Of a DNA stretch of 64,000 nt, positions 10,027 through 18,665 are shown piece after piece; the first letter of the stretch is position 1, and each line of letters starts with the position of its first letter. This DNA is from Agrobacterium vitis (lineage in GTDB: Bacteria > Pseudomonadota > Alphaproteobacteria > Rhizobiales > Rhizobiaceae). Both the position numbers and the translations under genes were made by a program. Under the pieces are notes generated by a model, which did not search any database, was not told where the DNA came from, and worked only from the letters and a program-made list of their open reading frames with translations. The stretch covers positions 2,834,501 to 2,898,500 of the forward strand of contig NZ_AP023272.1 of NCBI RefSeq assembly GCF_013426735.1. Reading direction: 5' to 3'.

Positions 10027-10509
10027 TTACTTGACTGCGGGAACCCGGACCTGCTTGGCAATCCGGTCCAGCACCGCATTGACCAGCTTAGGCTCGTCTT
10101 CCTGGAAAAAGGCGTGGGCAATCTCGACATATTCCGTGACGATCACCGCAACGGGTACGTCCTTGCGCTCCAGCAATTCGAATGTGCCAGCGCGTAGAAT
10201 GGCCCGCACCGTGCTATCCACCCGCGCCAGCGACCAATCGTCCTGCAACGCCTGGCGAATCAGCGGGTCAATCTTGGTCTGGTCGCGCACCACGCCTGCC
10301 ACGATGGAGCGGAACCAGGAGGCATCGGCCTTCAGATAGGTTTCGCCGTCGATTTCCTGACCGAGACGATGGGTTTCGTATTCAGCAACGACTTCGAGAA
10401 CGCCGGTGCCGCCGATATCCATCTGGTAAAGCGCCTGCACGGCGGCAAGCCGTGCCGCGCCGCGCTGGTTGGCGGTCTTTACCGGTGGTTTGTTATTTTC
10501 GGTCGTCAT
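10027..10509 (-). CDS. nusB: Transcription antitermination factor NusB
   Basis: An RNA-binding helical protein that, with NusE (S10), supports antitermination at rRNA operons. It has 160 residues. Typical segments are [19 protein letters not shown] at the N-terminus, then [24 protein letters not shown] and NAVLDRIA at the C-terminus. Start: ATG at 10509, five bases past the ribH stop and behind GGTGG; the frame from a GTG at 10524 overlaps ribH. The ribH-nusB pair is a conserved bacterial arrangement. Confidence 0.96.
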   Translation of the reverse strand: MTTENNKPPVKTANQRGAARLAAVQALYQMDIGGTGVLEVVAEYETHRLGQEIDGETYLKADASWFRSIVAGVVRDQTKIDPLIRQALQDDWSLARVDSTVRAILRAGTFELLERKDVPVAVIVTEYVEIAHAFFQEDEPKLVNAVLDRIAKQVRVPAVK

Positions 10510-10513
10510 CGGT

Positions 10514-10972
10514 TCAGCCACCAAATTTCTGCTTCAGGGCAATCATTGTCAAAGCGGCGCGAGCGGCAAAGCCACCCTTGTCCTTGTCCGTCCGCTTGAC
10601 GCGGGCCCAGGCCTGCTCGTCATTCTCTACCGTCAGGATGCCGTTGCCGATGGCAAGCGATTCGGACACGGAAAGATCCATCAGGGCGCGGGAGGATTCG
10701 TTGGCGACGATATCGAAGTGATAGGTCTCACCCCTGATAACCATGCCGAGAGCCACATAGCCATCGTATACCACGCCGCCATTGTCGGCACCGTCGAGCG
10801 CCATGGAAATAGCCGCGGGAACTTCGAGCGCGCCCATGACGGTGACGATGTCGTAGCTGGCGCCTGCCTCATCCAGCACCGCCTTGGCGCCGTCCAGCAG
10901 CGCATCGGCCATGTCGTCGTAGAAACGGGCCTCGACAATAAGAAGGTGCGGTGCGGAATACTGGTCAGACAT
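10514..10972 (-). CDS. ribH: 6,7-dimethyl-8-ribityllumazine synthase
   Basis: Condenses the ribitylamino-pyrimidine with dihydroxybutanone phosphate, the penultimate riboflavin step; assembles into pentamers or larger shells. It has 152 residues. The active-site region [18 protein letters not shown] (His85) and [12 protein letters not shown] are intact. Wording matches the RibH1 (type I) protein of Brucella and rhizobia, which I recall as [14 protein letters not shown] at the N-terminus. No FMN riboswitch was recognised upstream. ribE and ribD lie 1 kb away on the same strand, with one small rightward gene between. Confidence 0.96.
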   Translation of the reverse strand: MSDQYSAPHLLIVEARFYDDMADALLDGAKAVLDEAGASYDIVTVMGALEVPAAISMALDGADNGGVVYDGYVALGMVIRGETYHFDIVANESSRALMDLSVSESLAIGNGILTVENDEQAWARVKRTDKDKGGFAARAALTMIALKQKFGG

Positions 10973-11502
10973 AAGCGGTCACCCCGGAACGGATGGAGAA
11001 AATGGCAATGATTGGATGCGGGGTCAAACCATGCCCTACCCCGAATGGCAAGTGTTTTTCCGAAAAACCCGCCGAAATGCCGCTAAAGCCTGGCAATACC
11101 GCTCCCTTGGCCCGCCACCGCCAGCGCTATCGCACATTATTGTGACCAAGCCCGGAAAGTATCGGTTTTGCGCCGGTAGGAGAGATTTTACTGACTCGCT
11201 GGTCATTGGATGGCGCGCCAGTGATACAGCCTCAACAAACGACGTCCTTCGTCAGACCGCTGATAAATATCAGTAATTTTGCGAAAATCCGGACCAGAAA
11301 AACGGTAGCGGCAAGTGGCCAGCGACGACACTTTCGCCCGCGCTAAACATGGCGATTTGATGAAAATCAAGATGACGGATTTGTAACCCATCAAGGCAGT
11401 TTGCGGGCTGGAAATCGCCTTTGTTGCGACGCACATCAGTCATCACCGGCGAGCGTTTAAGACGAGATAAGCCGGGGGATAATTTGGATCAGGAGATTAC
11501 CG
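10973..11502. other. 530-base intergenic region, no gene seen
   Basis: This lies between the start of ribH and the small secreted-protein gene and must hold both promoters. A 14-base dyad CTGATA-AA-TATCAG sits at 11260-11273. Short open frames here lack ribosome sites and recognisable wording. No FMN riboswitch core was found. Confidence 0.4.
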
Positions 11503-11877
11503 ATGAACCGTATCGGACATGTATTCAGTGCTTCCACCGTTGCTGCCATCTCTTTCGGTGGTGTATCCCAGGCTGCCGTTGAGATGGCCTCTGAAGATGG
11601 TCGGCCCCAATCCGTACAAGCCCCGCAATCCGTACAACCCGTTGTCGGCAAGCGGTTGACAGTCGTGCCGTTGCGTGGCCTTCAGACATCCGACCCGATG
11701 CGCCAGGCGCTGGATGCCCAGGACCCACATTCCGCCCAGGCGCGAAAGTTGCAGGCCGCTATTATTGCCAATCCGAAACTGATGCGTCAGCTCGATGGCC
11801 AGGGCGTCGATGTCACGACCATTGTCGGCATGATCACGGTCGATGACGGCAGCATCTCGGTGTTTACCTCGGCTTGA
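11503..11877 (+). CDS. Small secreted protein of unknown function
   Basis: A protein of 124 residues with an N-terminal export signal (MNRIGHVFSASTVAAISFGGVSQA) and no lipobox or later membrane segment, so periplasmic or secreted. The mature part begins with a Gln/Ser/Pro-rich linker containing a duplicated QSVQ. A small globular region follows (ARKLQAAIIANPKLMRQLDGQGVDVTTIVGMITVDDGSISVFTS). The start has a near-ideal AGGAG at seven bases. A terminator lies 11 bases after the stop, so it is monocistronic. I do not recognise the family; similar short exported proteins exist in rhizobia. Confidence 0.75.
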   Translation: MNRIGHVFSASTVAAISFGGVSQAAVEMASEDGRPQSVQAPQSVQPVVGKRLTVVPLRGLQTSDPMRQALDAQDPHSAQARKLQAAIIANPKLMRQLDGQGVDVTTIVGMITVDDGSISVFTSA

Positions 11878-11888
11878 TGGATATGTGC

Positions 11889-11919
11889 GGAAGGGGCTGA
11901 CCGGCCCTTCCGCCTTTTC
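11889..11919 (+). terminator. Rho-independent terminator
   Basis: GGAAGGG pairs with CCCTTCC around a GC-rich loop, followed by TTTTCT. It ends the small secreted-protein transcript and separates it from the convergent ribE. Confidence 0.75.
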
Positions 11920-11938
11920 TCACAAAGCGCGTAAGTTT

Positions 11939-12550
11939 TTACGCCTTTGGAAATTCCGCGAGCCTTGCCGCATAGCGCGCCATGGTATCGACTTCGAAAT
12001 TGACGAAATCGCCGACTTGCCGGTCGCCCCAGGTGGTGACCTCAAGCGTGTGGCGGATCAGCAGGATGTCGAAGTCGCACCCCTCGACACCATTGACCGT
12101 CAGCGAGGTTCCGTCCAGCGCAACTGAGCCCTTCGGGGCGACGAAACGGGCCAGGTTCTCAGGCACCCGCAGTGTGAAGCGGGTCGCATCGCCTTCGGCT
12201 TTGATCGCCAGGATCTCGGCCTTGCCATCGACATGGCCCGAGACGATATGCCCGCCCAGCTCATCGCCGATTTTCAACGAGCGCTCCAGGTTGATGCGCG
12301 TGCCTTTTTGCCAGCTACCGATGGTGGTCAACCGCAGGGCTTCTTCCCAGGCTTCCACTTCAAACCACCGCGCATTGCTGCCCGCCTCTGGCAGACCGGT
12401 GACTGTCAGGCAGGTGCCGGAATGCGCGATGGAAGCGCCCATGTCGATTGTATCAGGATCATAGGCTGTGACGATGCGCAGCTTTACGCCTTCCTTCAGA
12501 GGCACGATGTCTTCCACGGTGCCGATATCGGTGACAATGCCTGTAAACAT
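11939..12550 (-). CDS. ribE: Riboflavin synthase alpha subunit
   Basis: Dismutates two lumazine molecules to riboflavin. The 203 residues contain the two tandem lumazine-binding barrels typical of the enzyme: the first begins MFTGIVTDIGTVEDI, with SIAHSGTCLTVTG; the second begins near residue 98 with GGHIVSGHVDGKAEI, with SVALDGTSLTVNGVEG. The start ATG shares its A with the ribD stop (TGATG), so translation is coupled. It is the last gene of the glyA-nrdR-ribD-ribE run. Confidence 0.97.
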   Translation of the reverse strand: MFTGIVTDIGTVEDIVPLKEGVKLRIVTAYDPDTIDMGASIAHSGTCLTVTGLPEAGSNARWFEVEAWEEALRLTTIGSWQKGTRINLERSLKIGDELGGHIVSGHVDGKAEILAIKAEGDATRFTLRVPENLARFVAPKGSVALDGTSLTVNGVEGCDFDILLIRHTLEVTTWGDRQVGDFVNFEVDTMARYAARLAEFPKA

Positions 12551-13650
12551 CAGAAATCCTGCTCATATTCATCAAAACGATCCGCGCCGAAAGTGACACT
12601 GCGCAGATGACGAAAATTCTCCGGTATATTGGCAGGCGTGAGCGGCGATGCAAGTCCACTACCGCCGATTTCATCTGGTCCCTGGTAAAGATGGATGCGA
12701 TCCACCAGGCCCGCGTTCAGGAAGGCCTTTGCCGCAGCAGCCCCACCTTCGACCAGCAGGGAAGACATCCCCTGCACAGCCAGTTGACGCAGCAGATCAT
12801 CAAGATCGGCCACCGGCCAGACATGGACACCCGCAGCCTGCAATGCCGTGCGGCTTTCCTCAAAACTTTCCGTACAGGCAAAGGTGGAAGGCTCACCGCA
12901 GGCGCAAAGCGTCGGCACTTGCCCCGCCGTTTGCACCAGTTTCGAACCGAGGGTCAGTTCCAGCCGCCGGTCGAGCACGATGCGCAGCGGCGACCGATGG
13001 GTCTGTCCAGCCAGCCGCACCGTCAGATCTGGATCATCAGCCTTTGCCGTGCCGATCCCGACCAGAATGGCATCACTCTCGGCGCGCAGCAATTGGACCT
13101 GGGCACGGGCCAGCGCCCCGGTAATCGCCACCTGCCCCTCGCCCGCCCGGCCAATCATGCCGTCACGCGACAGCGCCAGTTTCAGCGTCACATGCGGGCG
13201 CTGTTTCGTCTGCCGGGTCAGATAGGCAGCGAGCCCATAGCGCGCTTCACGCTCCAGCACGCCGGTTACCACCTCGATCCCCGCATCCGTCAGGATGGAC
13301 AGGCCACGGCCTGAAACGCGCGGGTCTGGGTCGGTGACGGCAACCACAACCCGCGCTACGCCAGCCTCGACCAGCGCATCGGCGCAAGGCGGGGTCTTGC
13401 CATGATGGGAACAGGGTTCAAGCGTCACATAGGCCGTAGCACCGCGGGCCTTTTCGCCGGCCACGGCAATGGCCTGACGCTCGGCATGGGGGCGTCCGCC
13501 AATCGCTGTGACAGCGGAGCCGACAATGGTTCCGTCGGCAACAATCACACAGCCGACCGACGGGTTGGTCAGAGTTTGTCCCAGATGACTGCGACCAAGC
13601 CTAATCGCCGCTGCCATGAACCGCTGATCATCAGGCTGTTCGCACACCAT
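12550..13650 (-). CDS. ribD: Bifunctional riboflavin deaminase/reductase RibD
   Basis: Performs the deaminase and reductase steps of riboflavin synthesis. The N-terminal deaminase domain (residues about 8-150) has the zinc motif HAERQAI with PCSHHGKTPPCADAL. The C-terminal reductase domain (about 155-360) has RPHVTLKLALSRDGMIG and SSLLVEGGAAAAKAFL. The total of 366 residues is normal. It starts two bases after the nrdR stop and overlaps ribE by one base. The tight spacing nrdR-ribD-ribE implies one transcript. Confidence 0.97.
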   Translation of the reverse strand: MVCEQPDDQRFMAAAIRLGRSHLGQTLTNPSVGCVIVADGTIVGSAVTAIGGRPHAERQAIAVAGEKARGATAYVTLEPCSHHGKTPPCADALVEAGVARVVVAVTDPDPRVSGRGLSILTDAGIEVVTGVLEREARYGLAAYLTRQTKQRPHVTLKLALSRDGMIGRAGEGQVAITGALARAQVQLLRAESDAILVGIGTAKADDPDLTVRLAGQTHRSPLRIVLDRRLELTLGSKLVQTAGQVPTLCACGEPSTFACTESFEESRTALQAAGVHVWPVADLDDLLRQLAVQGMSSLLVEGGAAAAKAFLNAGLVDRIHLYQGPDEIGGSGLASPLTPANIPENFRHLRSVTFGADRFDEYEQDF

Positions 13651-13652
13651 GT

Positions 13653-14129
13653 TTACCCCGGTTCGTGGTCCTGGGAAATCTTGGCGGTAATTTCAGAAAT
13701 GACCTGCTCGAAATCCTCGGCATGGGAAAAATCGCGATAGACCGAGGCGTAACGCACAAAAGCAACATCATCGAGGCTTTTCAGCGCTTCCAGCACCTGC
13801 AAACCGATCTGCTCGGAGGAAATTTCCGTCTCGCCGGAGCTTTCCAGCCGCCGTACGATGCCCGAAACCGCCCTTTCGATCCGGTCCCGATCGACGGGAC
13901 GTTTGCGAAGGGCGATCTCGAAAGACCGCACCAGCTTGTTGCGATCAAAAGGCGCCTTACGGCCCGTCTTTTTCAACACGGTCAGCTCGCGCAGCTGCAC
14001 GCGCTCGAACGTGGTGAAGCGGCCGCCGCAATCCGGGCAGATCCGGCGCCGGCGAATGGCGCTATTGTCCTCCGCCGGGCGTGAATCCTTGACCTGCGTA
14101 TCGTCCGAACCGCAAAACGGGCACCGCAT
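13653..14129 (-). CDS. nrdR: Ribonucleotide reductase repressor NrdR
   Basis: A zinc-ribbon and ATP-cone repressor that senses (d)ATP and represses nrd genes. It has 158 residues. The N-terminal zinc ribbon is [17 protein letters not shown] with [18 protein letters not shown], giving four cysteines. The ATP-cone spans about 49-139 and opens [20 protein letters not shown]. It follows glyA by nine bases and precedes ribD by two. The glyA-nrdR-ribD order is common in alphaproteobacteria. Confidence 0.97.
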   Translation of the reverse strand: MRCPFCGSDDTQVKDSRPAEDNSAIRRRRICPDCGGRFTTFERVQLRELTVLKKTGRKAPFDRNKLVRSFEIALRKRPVDRDRIERAVSGIVRRLESSGETEISSEQIGLQVLEALKSLDDVAFVRYASVYRDFSHAEDFEQVISEITAKISQDHEPG

Positions 14130-14138
14130 CTCTTCTCC

Positions 14139-15428
14139 TTACAGGTAAGGATACATCGGGAAACGACCCGTCAGGCCAACGACCTTATCGCGCACGCTTG
14201 CCTCGACGGCGCTATTGCCCTCGTCGGAATTGGCAACCTTCAGACCGTCGAGAACCTCAACGATCAGATTACCGATTTCGATAAATTCGGCCTCCTTGAA
14301 GCCACGGGTCGTGCCAGCTGGCGTGCCAAGGCGAACACCAGACGTGACGAAGGGCTTTTCAGGATCGAATGGAATGCCGTTCTTGTTGCAGGTGACATAG
14401 GCGCGGCCAAGGGCTGCCTCGGCGCGCTTGCCGGTAGCGTTCTTCTTGCGCAGATCGACCAGCATCAAATGGTTGTCAGTACCGCCGGAGACGATATCGA
14501 GGCCACCCTTGACCAGGGTTTCGGACAGGGCCTTGGCGTTCTTGACCACCTGAGCGGCATAATCCTGGAATTCCGGCTGCAAGGCCTCACCGAAGGCAAC
14601 CGCCTTGGCGGCAATCACATGCATCAGCGGGCCGCCCTGGAGGCCAGGGAAGACAGCCGAATTGAACTTCTTGGCCAGATCCTCGTCATTGGTGAGGATC
14701 ATGCCGCCACGGGGGCCACGCAGCGACTTGTGGGTCGTGGTGGTGGCGACGTGGCAATGCGGGAACGGCGACGGATGCTGGTTACCGGCCACCAGACCGG
14801 CGATATGGGCCATATCAACCATCAGATAGGCGCCGACTTCGTCGGCGATCTCGCGGAAGCGCTTCCAGTCCCAGATCCGCGAATAGGCTGTGCCACCGGC
14901 GATGATCAGCTTGGGCTTGTGTTTGCGGGCCGATTCAGCCACCGCATCCATGTCCAGCAGATTATCGTCCTGACGCACGCCATAGGAGACGACGTTGAAC
15001 CACTTGCCGGACATGTTGACCGGCGAACCGTGGGTCAGATGGCCCCCGGAATTCAGGTCGAGACCCATGAAAGTATCGCCGGGCTGCAACAGTGCCAGGA
15101 ACACGGCCTGGTTCATCTGCGAACCGGAATTGGGCTGAACATTGGCAAAATTGACGCCAAACAGCTTCTTGGCGCGCTCAATCGCCAATTCCTCGGCAAT
15201 ATCCACGAACTGACAGCCACCGTAATAGCGCTTGCCCGGATAGCCCTCGGCATATTTGTTGGTCATGATCGAGCCTTGCGCTTCCAGCACGGCGCGCGAG
15301 ACGATGTTTTCAGACGCAATCAGCTCGATTTCATGGCGTTGACGACCGAGCTCCTTTTCAATCGCACCAAAAATATCCGGGTCGGTTTCGGCAAGCGGAC
15401 GGGAAAAGAAAGCATCGGTATTGGCCAT
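14139..15428 (-). CDS. glyA: Serine hydroxymethyltransferase
   Basis: A PLP enzyme that interconverts serine and glycine with tetrahydrofolate and supplies one-carbon units. It has 429 residues. The PLP lysine is Lys234 in [17 protein letters not shown]; the motifs [15 protein letters not shown] and [10 protein letters not shown] are present. Start: ATG at 15428 (MANTDAFF) is preceded by AGGAG; the frame extends upstream to 15518 but without conserved wording. It heads the glyA-nrdR-ribD-ribE cluster. Confidence 0.97.
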   Translation of the reverse strand: MANTDAFFSRPLAETDPDIFGAIEKELGRQRHEIELIASENIVSRAVLEAQGSIMTNKYAEGYPGKRYYGGCQFVDIAEELAIERAKKLFGVNFANVQPNSGSQMNQAVFLALLQPGDTFMGLDLNSGGHLTHGSPVNMSGKWFNVVSYGVRQDDNLLDMDAVAESARKHKPKLIIAGGTAYSRIWDWKRFREIADEVGAYLMVDMAHIAGLVAGNQHPSPFPHCHVATTTTHKSLRGPRGGMILTNDEDLAKKFNSAVFPGLQGGPLMHVIAAKAVAFGEALQPEFQDYAAQVVKNAKALSETLVKGGLDIVSGGTDNHLMLVDLRKKNATGKRAEAALGRAYVTCNKNGIPFDPEKPFVTSGVRLGTPAGTTRGFKEAEFIEIGNLIVEVLDGLKVANSDEGNSAVEASVRDKVVGLTGRFPMYPYL

Positions 15429-15572
15429 GATCGCAGTCTCCTGAAAGCGTTGATGCGTGCGCGTCTTAACGTCCTCGCGCCCCAAGAGCAAGACAACAGA
15501 GCGACATTTGCACGCCAATGCGCGGAACGGAAGAAGATGCTTATTCTTGTATCACACGGACTGCTGTCCGCG

Positions 15573-15608
15573 TAAAAACACAAAAGGCCGCGCAACTTGA
15601 GCGCGGCC
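15573..15608 (-). terminator. Rho-independent terminator after the L,D-transpeptidase
   Basis: GGCCGCGC (15586-15593) pairs with GCGCGGCC (15601-15608) around AACTTGA; on the minus strand it is followed by TTTTGTGTTTTT. It lies 27 bases past the L,D-transpeptidase stop and separates that gene from glyA. Confidence 0.85.
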
Positions 15609-15635
15609 CTTGGTACGAATGCCTGGTGCCAAGAC

Positions 15636-16961
15636 TTACTGCGGCAAATTGTCGTCCTCAATCCGGCCCGGATTTTGCTCCACGCCAATGTTGGTTTGCA
15701 GCGCCAACTGGGCATCGCCATCACGCTTGTAGATATCGTCACGGAACTGCACGACATTGTCCTTGGCAGACCACGCCGTGATGTAAACGATATAGACGGG
15801 GACTTCCTGCGAAAGCTTGATCACATTGTTCTGGCGCGTGGAGATGACCCGCTCGATTTCCTGACGGTTCCAGCCGGGCGTATCCCTCAGCAACCATGTG
15901 ATCAGATCACGGACGTTCTGGACGCGCATGCAGCCGGAGGATTCAAAGCGCATCAGTTTGTTGAACAGGCCCTGCTGCGGCGTATCGTGAAGATATTCAT
16001 TGTTGGGATTGTGAAAGTTGATCTTCGTCGAGGCCATGGCGTTGATCTTGCCAGGGTCCTGACGGAACATCAGGTTCGGAGCCTTTGGCGCGTTCCAATC
16101 CACAGTCTCCGGGGCCACTTCCTGGCCTTTGCCATCGAAGAGACGGATATTGTTGCGCGTCAGATAAGTGGGGTCCTTGCGCATCAGCGGCACGATGTCC
16201 TTTTCGACGATCGAGCGCGGCGCAGTCCAGTAGGGATTCAGGATGACTTCATAGATCTTGGAATTGATGGAATGGGTCGGGCGGTCGATACGTCCAACAA
16301 CGGCATTGGTACGCAATGCAACGCGATCATTTTCGACAGCCTCGATAGACATCGAGGGAATGTTGACCATGACATACCGGTTGCCCAGATCACCGGACAT
16401 TGCCTGCAGGCGCACCAGATTGGTATTGAGCTGGTTAAGACGCACATCGGCAGAAATATTCATCGCTTTCAGCGTATATTCGCCAAGCGCACCATCTGTG
16501 GGTAGACCGTGACGAGCCTGAAAACGCTTCACGGCACCATCAACATAGGTATCGAAAGAATTGGACATGCCCGCTTCCTGCCCAAGATCGCCTGAGATCA
16601 TCAGGCGTTGGCGCAGTTGCTGCACAACCGGATCAATAGAGCCGAGTTTCAATTTCACCGAGGGGTTAACTTGCGGCCAACCGCCCTGGGCGACGATCTG
16701 CTGATAGGCGGAAATGGCCAATTGCAGGTTCGGCAGGTTGGTGGCACTCAACATCGGCGAATTTGACGTCACCGAGGCGACCGCACGTGACGTTTGGGCA
16801 TCGAACTGGTCGTCCCAATTGCCCCGCGAGCGAGCATTTATCAGCTCATCGACGGCAGATTGCGCCATGGCGGTCCCGGCCAGCGTGGATGCTCCCACCA
16901 ATGCCGCGCCTCTCAGCAACGCTCTGCGAGAGACCGAAACCAGTTTAATCTTGTCCGCCAT
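15636..16961 (-). CDS. ldtP: L,D-transpeptidase (YcbB/LdtD type), Tat-exported
   Basis: A periplasmic peptidoglycan cross-linking or remodelling enzyme of 441 residues. The N-terminus has a twin-arginine signal (SRRALLRGAALVGAS). A peptidoglycan-binding segment follows at about 108-168 (DPVVQQLRQRLMISGD, then FDTYVDGAVKRFQARHGLPTDG). The YkuD catalytic domain (about 195-400) has His325 in NNEYLHDTP and the nucleophile Cys344 in FESSGCMRVQ. The residue before Gly-Cys is Ser rather than the usual His. The regulator gene ldtR is upstream on the same strand. The ldtP name comes from the Liberibacter/Sinorhizobium literature on LdtR; orthology is inferred from that pairing. Confidence 0.88.
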   Translation of the reverse strand: MADKIKLVSVSRRALLRGAALVGASTLAGTAMAQSAVDELINARSRGNWDDQFDAQTSRAVASVTSNSPMLSATNLPNLQLAISAYQQIVAQGGWPQVNPSVKLKLGSIDPVVQQLRQRLMISGDLGQEAGMSNSFDTYVDGAVKRFQARHGLPTDGALGEYTLKAMNISADVRLNQLNTNLVRLQAMSGDLGNRYVMVNIPSMSIEAVENDRVALRTNAVVGRIDRPTHSINSKIYEVILNPYWTAPRSIVEKDIVPLMRKDPTYLTRNNIRLFDGKGQEVAPETVDWNAPKAPNLMFRQDPGKINAMASTKINFHNPNNEYLHDTPQQGLFNKLMRFESSGCMRVQNVRDLITWLLRDTPGWNRQEIERVISTRQNNVIKLSQEVPVYIVYITAWSAKDNVVQFRDDIYKRDGDAQLALQTNIGVEQNPGRIEDDNLPQ

Positions 16962-17375
16962 AGTCTTCTATTTCCCTACCGATCCACCGATCCCGAAACG
17001 CTTTAGCCCATGGGAGATGATCATGTCCCATGAAGGCATTGTGCTTAATAAAGCCGGAGGCGTTCCGCAATCATTGTTTTCATCGCCGGAAACGTTTGCC
17101 GCTATCGCTTGTTCCAAAAGCCCTCTGCCCTAAAGAGTTTCTTTTGAACCCGGGCGAAGGCGAGGCTTCAGCGCGGGTCGAACAACCAGCTTATTCCACA
17201 GTCTGGCGGTCCCATATCAATATGGCCAAAGCTTGTCAGGCCCGACGCGCTCACAACACTGTGTTGAATAAGCATGCGCGCATCAAAACAAAGCGAGGCG
17301 ATATCGACCTGCCGGGATTGAATGACCGCTACCGGTCCATCAAGGCAGCAAAGCCAGACATTGCAGCCGGTTGGC
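16962..17375. other. 414-base region between ldtR and the L,D-transpeptidase
   Basis: No convincing gene is present. It should hold the transpeptidase promoter and, if LdtR acts as in other Rhizobiales, its binding site. A 22-base dyad at 17010-17031 is listed separately. The remainder shows no further clear structure. Confidence 0.4.
17010..17031. promoter_or_regulatory. 22-base dyad, candidate LdtR operator
   Basis: ATGGGA-g-ATGATCAT-g-TCCCAT is symmetric except for one central mismatch pair (g16/g25). It lies 49-70 bases upstream of the transpeptidase start codon, where an activator or repressor of that gene would bind. LdtR is a MarR-type dimer, which would be expected to bind such a site. 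The link is inferred. Confidence 0.45.
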
Positions 17376-17888
17376 CTACATGCGATAGGCGATCGTGTCG
17401 TTCCAGAAGCGATCGAGACGCTGCAACAACCTGTTCATCTGGTTGAATTCGTCCGGACCGATGCCGCCGACCTTCTGGATGGAGCCGACGTGGCGCTCAT
17501 AGAGCTTGGCGACGGTTTCGGCGATATCCTGGCCTTCCGGTGTCAGCGAAATACGAACCGAACGGCGATCGACACGCGAGCGGGAATGATTGATGAAACC
17601 AAGGTCCACCAGCTTCTTGACGTTATAGGAAACGTTAGAGCCGAGGTAGTAGCCGCGAGACCGCAATTCACCGGCCGTCAGCTCGGAATTGCCGATGTTA
17701 AACAGCAGCAAAGCCTGAACAGCATTGACGTCGTTGCGGCCCTGACGGTCGAATTCGTCCTTGATGACGTCGAGCAGGCGGCGGTGCAAGCGCTCCACCA
17801 GATGCAGGGAATCAAGATAGAGAGAACGGATGGTCTGCTCTTCGTGATCGATAGCGGACACCTGCGGTTTGATCTTTGTCGTGGTCAT
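17376..17888 (-). CDS. ldtR: MarR-family regulator LdtR
   Basis: A MarR-type winged-helix dimer of 170 residues. The DNA-binding region is LTAGELRSRGYYLGSNVSYNVKKLVDLGFI, followed by the wing SRVDRRSVRISLTPEGQDIAETV. In Candidatus Liberibacter asiaticus and Sinorhizobium meliloti LdtR controls an L,D-transpeptidase gene and osmotic-stress tolerance; here the transpeptidase is the next gene on the same strand. The C-terminal helix (GPDEFNQMNRLLQRLDRFWNDTIAYRM) is typical of the rhizobial orthologues. Start: ATG at 17888 with MTTTKIKPQVSAIDHEEQTIRSLYLDSLHL. Confidence 0.88.
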   Translation of the reverse strand: MTTTKIKPQVSAIDHEEQTIRSLYLDSLHLVERLHRRLLDVIKDEFDRQGRNDVNAVQALLLFNIGNSELTAGELRSRGYYLGSNVSYNVKKLVDLGFINHSRSRVDRRSVRISLTPEGQDIAETVAKLYERHVGSIQKVGGIGPDEFNQMNRLLQRLDRFWNDTIAYRM

Positions 17889-18036
17889 ATCGTCTGCCTC
17901 ACTGTTTGGGTGGCGGCCTTGTTGGTTTCCAACCGCCTTGTGAGTGACAATATCGAATGCAGATAAAATTCTATTTAAAATGCAGGCTTAACAGAGGCTT
18001 ACCATTCAGCCTGCTTGTATCAGGGTAAACCATTCC

Positions 18037-18456
18037 TTATGCCGTGACGCGCTGGCGCTTTTGCAACAGGATCGCCAGGCGGAAAGCGATATAAACGACG
18101 GCGACAATCAGATGGAATGCGACGATCAACGGATCGCGTCCGAAAATGCCCGGCCATACGGCATGCATCAGGATCTGGCCACTGGCGGCAATGACCCAGA
18201 TGACTGGCCCCCAGGAGACCGTCATCCACAACCCAACCCCTGCCACCGGCAGCATCACGGCAAGCCCGCAGCTGGCAATGCGCCAAGGCACATTCATCAG
18301 GTCGAACCGCCCAAGGCCGTTACCTGCAAAGCCCACCAGAAGCCCCCAGAATTGCAAGCCCAGCCAAAGGCAGGCAAGCGCAACAACGCGCAGGAAGAGC
18401 ACAAACAACAGGTCTACCAGGCTGGGTTTTGGCGTATGGACGACATCATCAATCAT
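18037..18456 (-). CDS. Small membrane protein (DUF6163-like)
   Basis: An inner-membrane protein of 139 residues with four hydrophobic segments (about residues 18-38, 50-75, 80-100, 108-130) and a basic C-terminus (LLQKRQRVTA). The phrase LWMTVSWGPVIWVIAA is the conserved core I recall from rhizobial DUF6163 proteins. Start: the ATG at 18456 (MIDDVVHTPKPSLVDLLF) matches the family start; no clear ribosome site is seen, and an ATG at 18474 is possible. Function is unknown. It is divergent from hemB. Confidence 0.75.
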   Translation of the reverse strand: MIDDVVHTPKPSLVDLLFVLFLRVVALACLWLGLQFWGLLVGFAGNGLGRFDLMNVPWRIASCGLAVMLPVAGVGLWMTVSWGPVIWVIAASGQILMHAVWPGIFGRDPLIVAFHLIVAVVYIAFRLAILLQKRQRVTA

Positions 18457-18665
18457 GGTGCGACGATATCGCATAATTGATCGGACCGGTATCGGCGACA
18501 GGTGAAATTTATGGGGAGATAAACAATCCACAGACGGTTTTATTCGAGCATCGCTATGCCCGGGGGGGCCGGAGGTGGGGCCGGTCAGGTTGCCGCAGTG
18601 GGCAAACATCCCAGTGCATGATAAACGGCATCGTAAGAGAGCAGGCCTGAAGACTGGAGACCGCG

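Noticed and set aside
10973..11502. Possible FMN riboswitch near ribH
   Set aside because: The conserved FMN-element core was not found on either strand.
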